Position numbers and translations under genes: made by a program
In this document: positions 63,074 to 64,000 of the stretch, one piece after another
Layout: each line of letters opens with the position of its first letter
How positions within the stretch are numbered: the stretch's first letter is position 1
The notes under the pieces: model-generated
Seen by the model: the letters and a program-made list of their open reading frames with translations, nothing else
The model's database searches: none
Told to the model about the DNA's origin: nothing
NCBI GenBank assembly: GCA_001464545.1
Contig: LNFC01000018.1
Location: 62,001-126,000, forward strand
Length of the DNA: 64,000 nucleotides
From: Acidobacteria bacterium Ga0077551
Lineage (GTDB): Bacteria; Pseudomonadota; Alphaproteobacteria; Caulobacterales; Hyphomonadaceae
Direction: 5' to 3'

Positions 63074-64000
63074 ATGATTCGACTGGTTCTGGCCGCCATG
63101 CTGCTGTCCCTTGTGGGCACCGGCTACGTTTATGCCGACACGAAGGACGTCTACACGATCCGCGGCATCTCCGTGGATGAGACGGCGCCCAGCGTCATCG
63201 AGGCCCGCGAAAAGGCCATGGGCGCCGCCCGTTTGGCCGCCGCTCGCCAGCTGATCAACAAGATCACCCTCGCCTCCGACCGCGCCGCCGCTGGCGGCAT
63301 CCCGGTCGACAGCGCCCTCGCCGCCCGCTTCACCGCGGCCGTCGATGTCGAGGAAGAAACCGCCGGCGCCGGCCGCTACCGGGGCAAACTCGCGGTTGTG
63401 CTGAACCCCCAGACGGTGCGCGCCCACCTTGATTCGCTGAAAGTGCCCTATCTCGACGCCCAGGCCCCGCTGGCGCTGGTCGTGCCGGTCGCCTCGTCCA
63501 GCCTCCAGTCCGCCTGGACCACCGCCTTCGGCGACCGCAACCGCGGCGCCCTCGTGCCCACCGTGACCGCCACCTATGGCACCTACACCGCCTTCAGCAC
63601 CTGGTCCGACATCTCGCCGGAAGCGACGCCCCAGAACGCCCGCCGCGGCATCCTGGCCGAGCTTCAGGGCCGTGACGGCGCCTGGCGCGTCGTCGTCTCG
63701 ACGGTCACGCCCATCGGCACCGAATCGGTCGGCGCCACGCCCCCGGCCGCCACGCTGGAAGCCGCTGCAGACGCTGTCGCCACGCTGATGGACGAATCCT
63801 GGAAACAGGCCTCGATCATCCGTGACGGCTCGCGCACGGATGTGTCGGCCTCGGTCCTGTTCACCTCGCTGGTGGAATGGAACACGCTGCGCGGCGCACT
63901 TGCCCGCTCGCCGCTGGTGTCTGACTTCCGCACCAAGGCCGTCGCCCGTGAAGGCGCGGTCGTCACCTTCTCCTATGCCGGCGACGAAAACCGTCTGCGC
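63074..64000 (+). CDS. DUF2066-like secreted protein (partial, runs off the right edge)
   Basis: 309 residues are visible. A signal peptide (MIRLVLAAMLLSLVGTGYVYA-D) is followed by YTIRGISVDETAPSVIEAREKAMGAARLAAARQLINK (in parts), an alternating strand-helix module that fits DUF2066, then LALVVPVASSSLQSAWTTAF and WRVVVSTVTPIGTE. In other alphaproteobacteria a gene of this type sits between purM and the hda/CDP-alcohol phosphatidyltransferase region. The function is unknown. It is divergent from purM with a 143-bp promoter region. Confidence 0.6.
   Translation, partial: MIRLVLAAMLLSLVGTGYVYADTKDVYTIRGISVDETAPSVIEAREKAMGAARLAAARQLINKITLASDRAAAGGIPVDSALAARFTAAVDVEEETAGAGRYRGKLAVVLNPQTVRAHLDSLKVPYLDAQAPLALVVPVASSSLQSAWTTAFGDRNRGALVPTVTATYGTYTAFSTWSDISPEATPQNARRGILAELQGRDGAWRVVVSTVTPIGTESVGATPPAATLEAAADAVATLMDESWKQASIIRDGSRTDVSASVLFTSLVEWNTLRGALARSPLVSDFRTKAVAREGAVVTFSYAGDENRLR

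Overview
The window is GC-rich, densely coding DNA from an alphaproteobacterium. Several genes support this: hemA encodes 5-aminolevulinate synthase (the C4 heme route), there is a MucR/Ros-type regulator, and there are DUF1289 and DUF2336 proteins and a glyA-nrdR-rib-nusB cluster. CtrA-type sequence, frequent ATGA gene overlaps and several TTG starts point towards Hyphomonadaceae/Caulobacterales (a Hyphomonas-like organism). The family-level placement is my inference from gene content; no database was searched.

Layout. 1-1.9 kb: end of a DUF4129-DUF4350 membrane operon leaving the window on the left. 2-9.7 kb: free methionine-R-sulfoxide reductase, a type-B carboxylesterase, a DUF1330/GST/trans-sulfuration mini-operon, a metallo-beta-lactamase-fold protein and ettA. 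9.7-15.2 kb: a lipoprotein amidase, a 634-bp intergenic region full of repeats, an AbgT transporter and the mlaA-mlaC lipid-trafficking pair. 15.3-21.4 kb: a methionine-cycle operon of an ArsR/methyltransferase regulator (sahR-like), metF and a methionine synthase split into two proteins, with a gamma-glutamylcyclotransferase-like gene between the halves. 21.4-30.2 kb: pyk, an aspartic protease, a divergent CobT-like protein, a pair of acyl-CoA dehydrogenases and a glycosyltransferase. 30.2-43 kb: rlmJ, an M28 peptidase, tandem alpha/beta hydrolases, clpP, clpX, a metallophosphoesterase, the glnB-glnA operon, a Coq4-family protein, a histidine phosphatase and the NAD(P)HX repair enzyme. 43-54.6 kb: a DUF7064-like protein, a HAD/membrane fusion protein, tRNA-Leu(UAG), tig, DUF2336, a degenerate EAL-like protein, a NUDIX hydrolase, an HPt protein, nadK, a class II aldolase, hemA and mucR. 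54.7-60 kb: the glyA-nrdR-ribD(reductase only)-ribE-ribB(A)-ribH-nusB cluster. 60-64 kb: an oxidoreductase, purN, purM and the start of a DUF2066-like gene.

Functional themes. One-carbon and methionine metabolism recurs (sahR, metF, both metH parts, glyA, purN, msrC), as do riboflavin synthesis, nitrogen signalling (glnB-glnA) and protein quality control (clpP, clpX, tig). The riboflavin cluster has no visible deaminase domain, and its RibA-like domain lacks the zinc cysteines, so those two steps must be encoded elsewhere.

The least explained signal is a pair of 220-bp intergenic elements at 11512-11731 and 60002-60221. They align without gaps at roughly 77% identity by hand count. A stem in one copy is kept as G-U pairs in the other. 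This looks like a structured RNA or a small non-autonomous repeat family and is the best candidate here for something undescribed.
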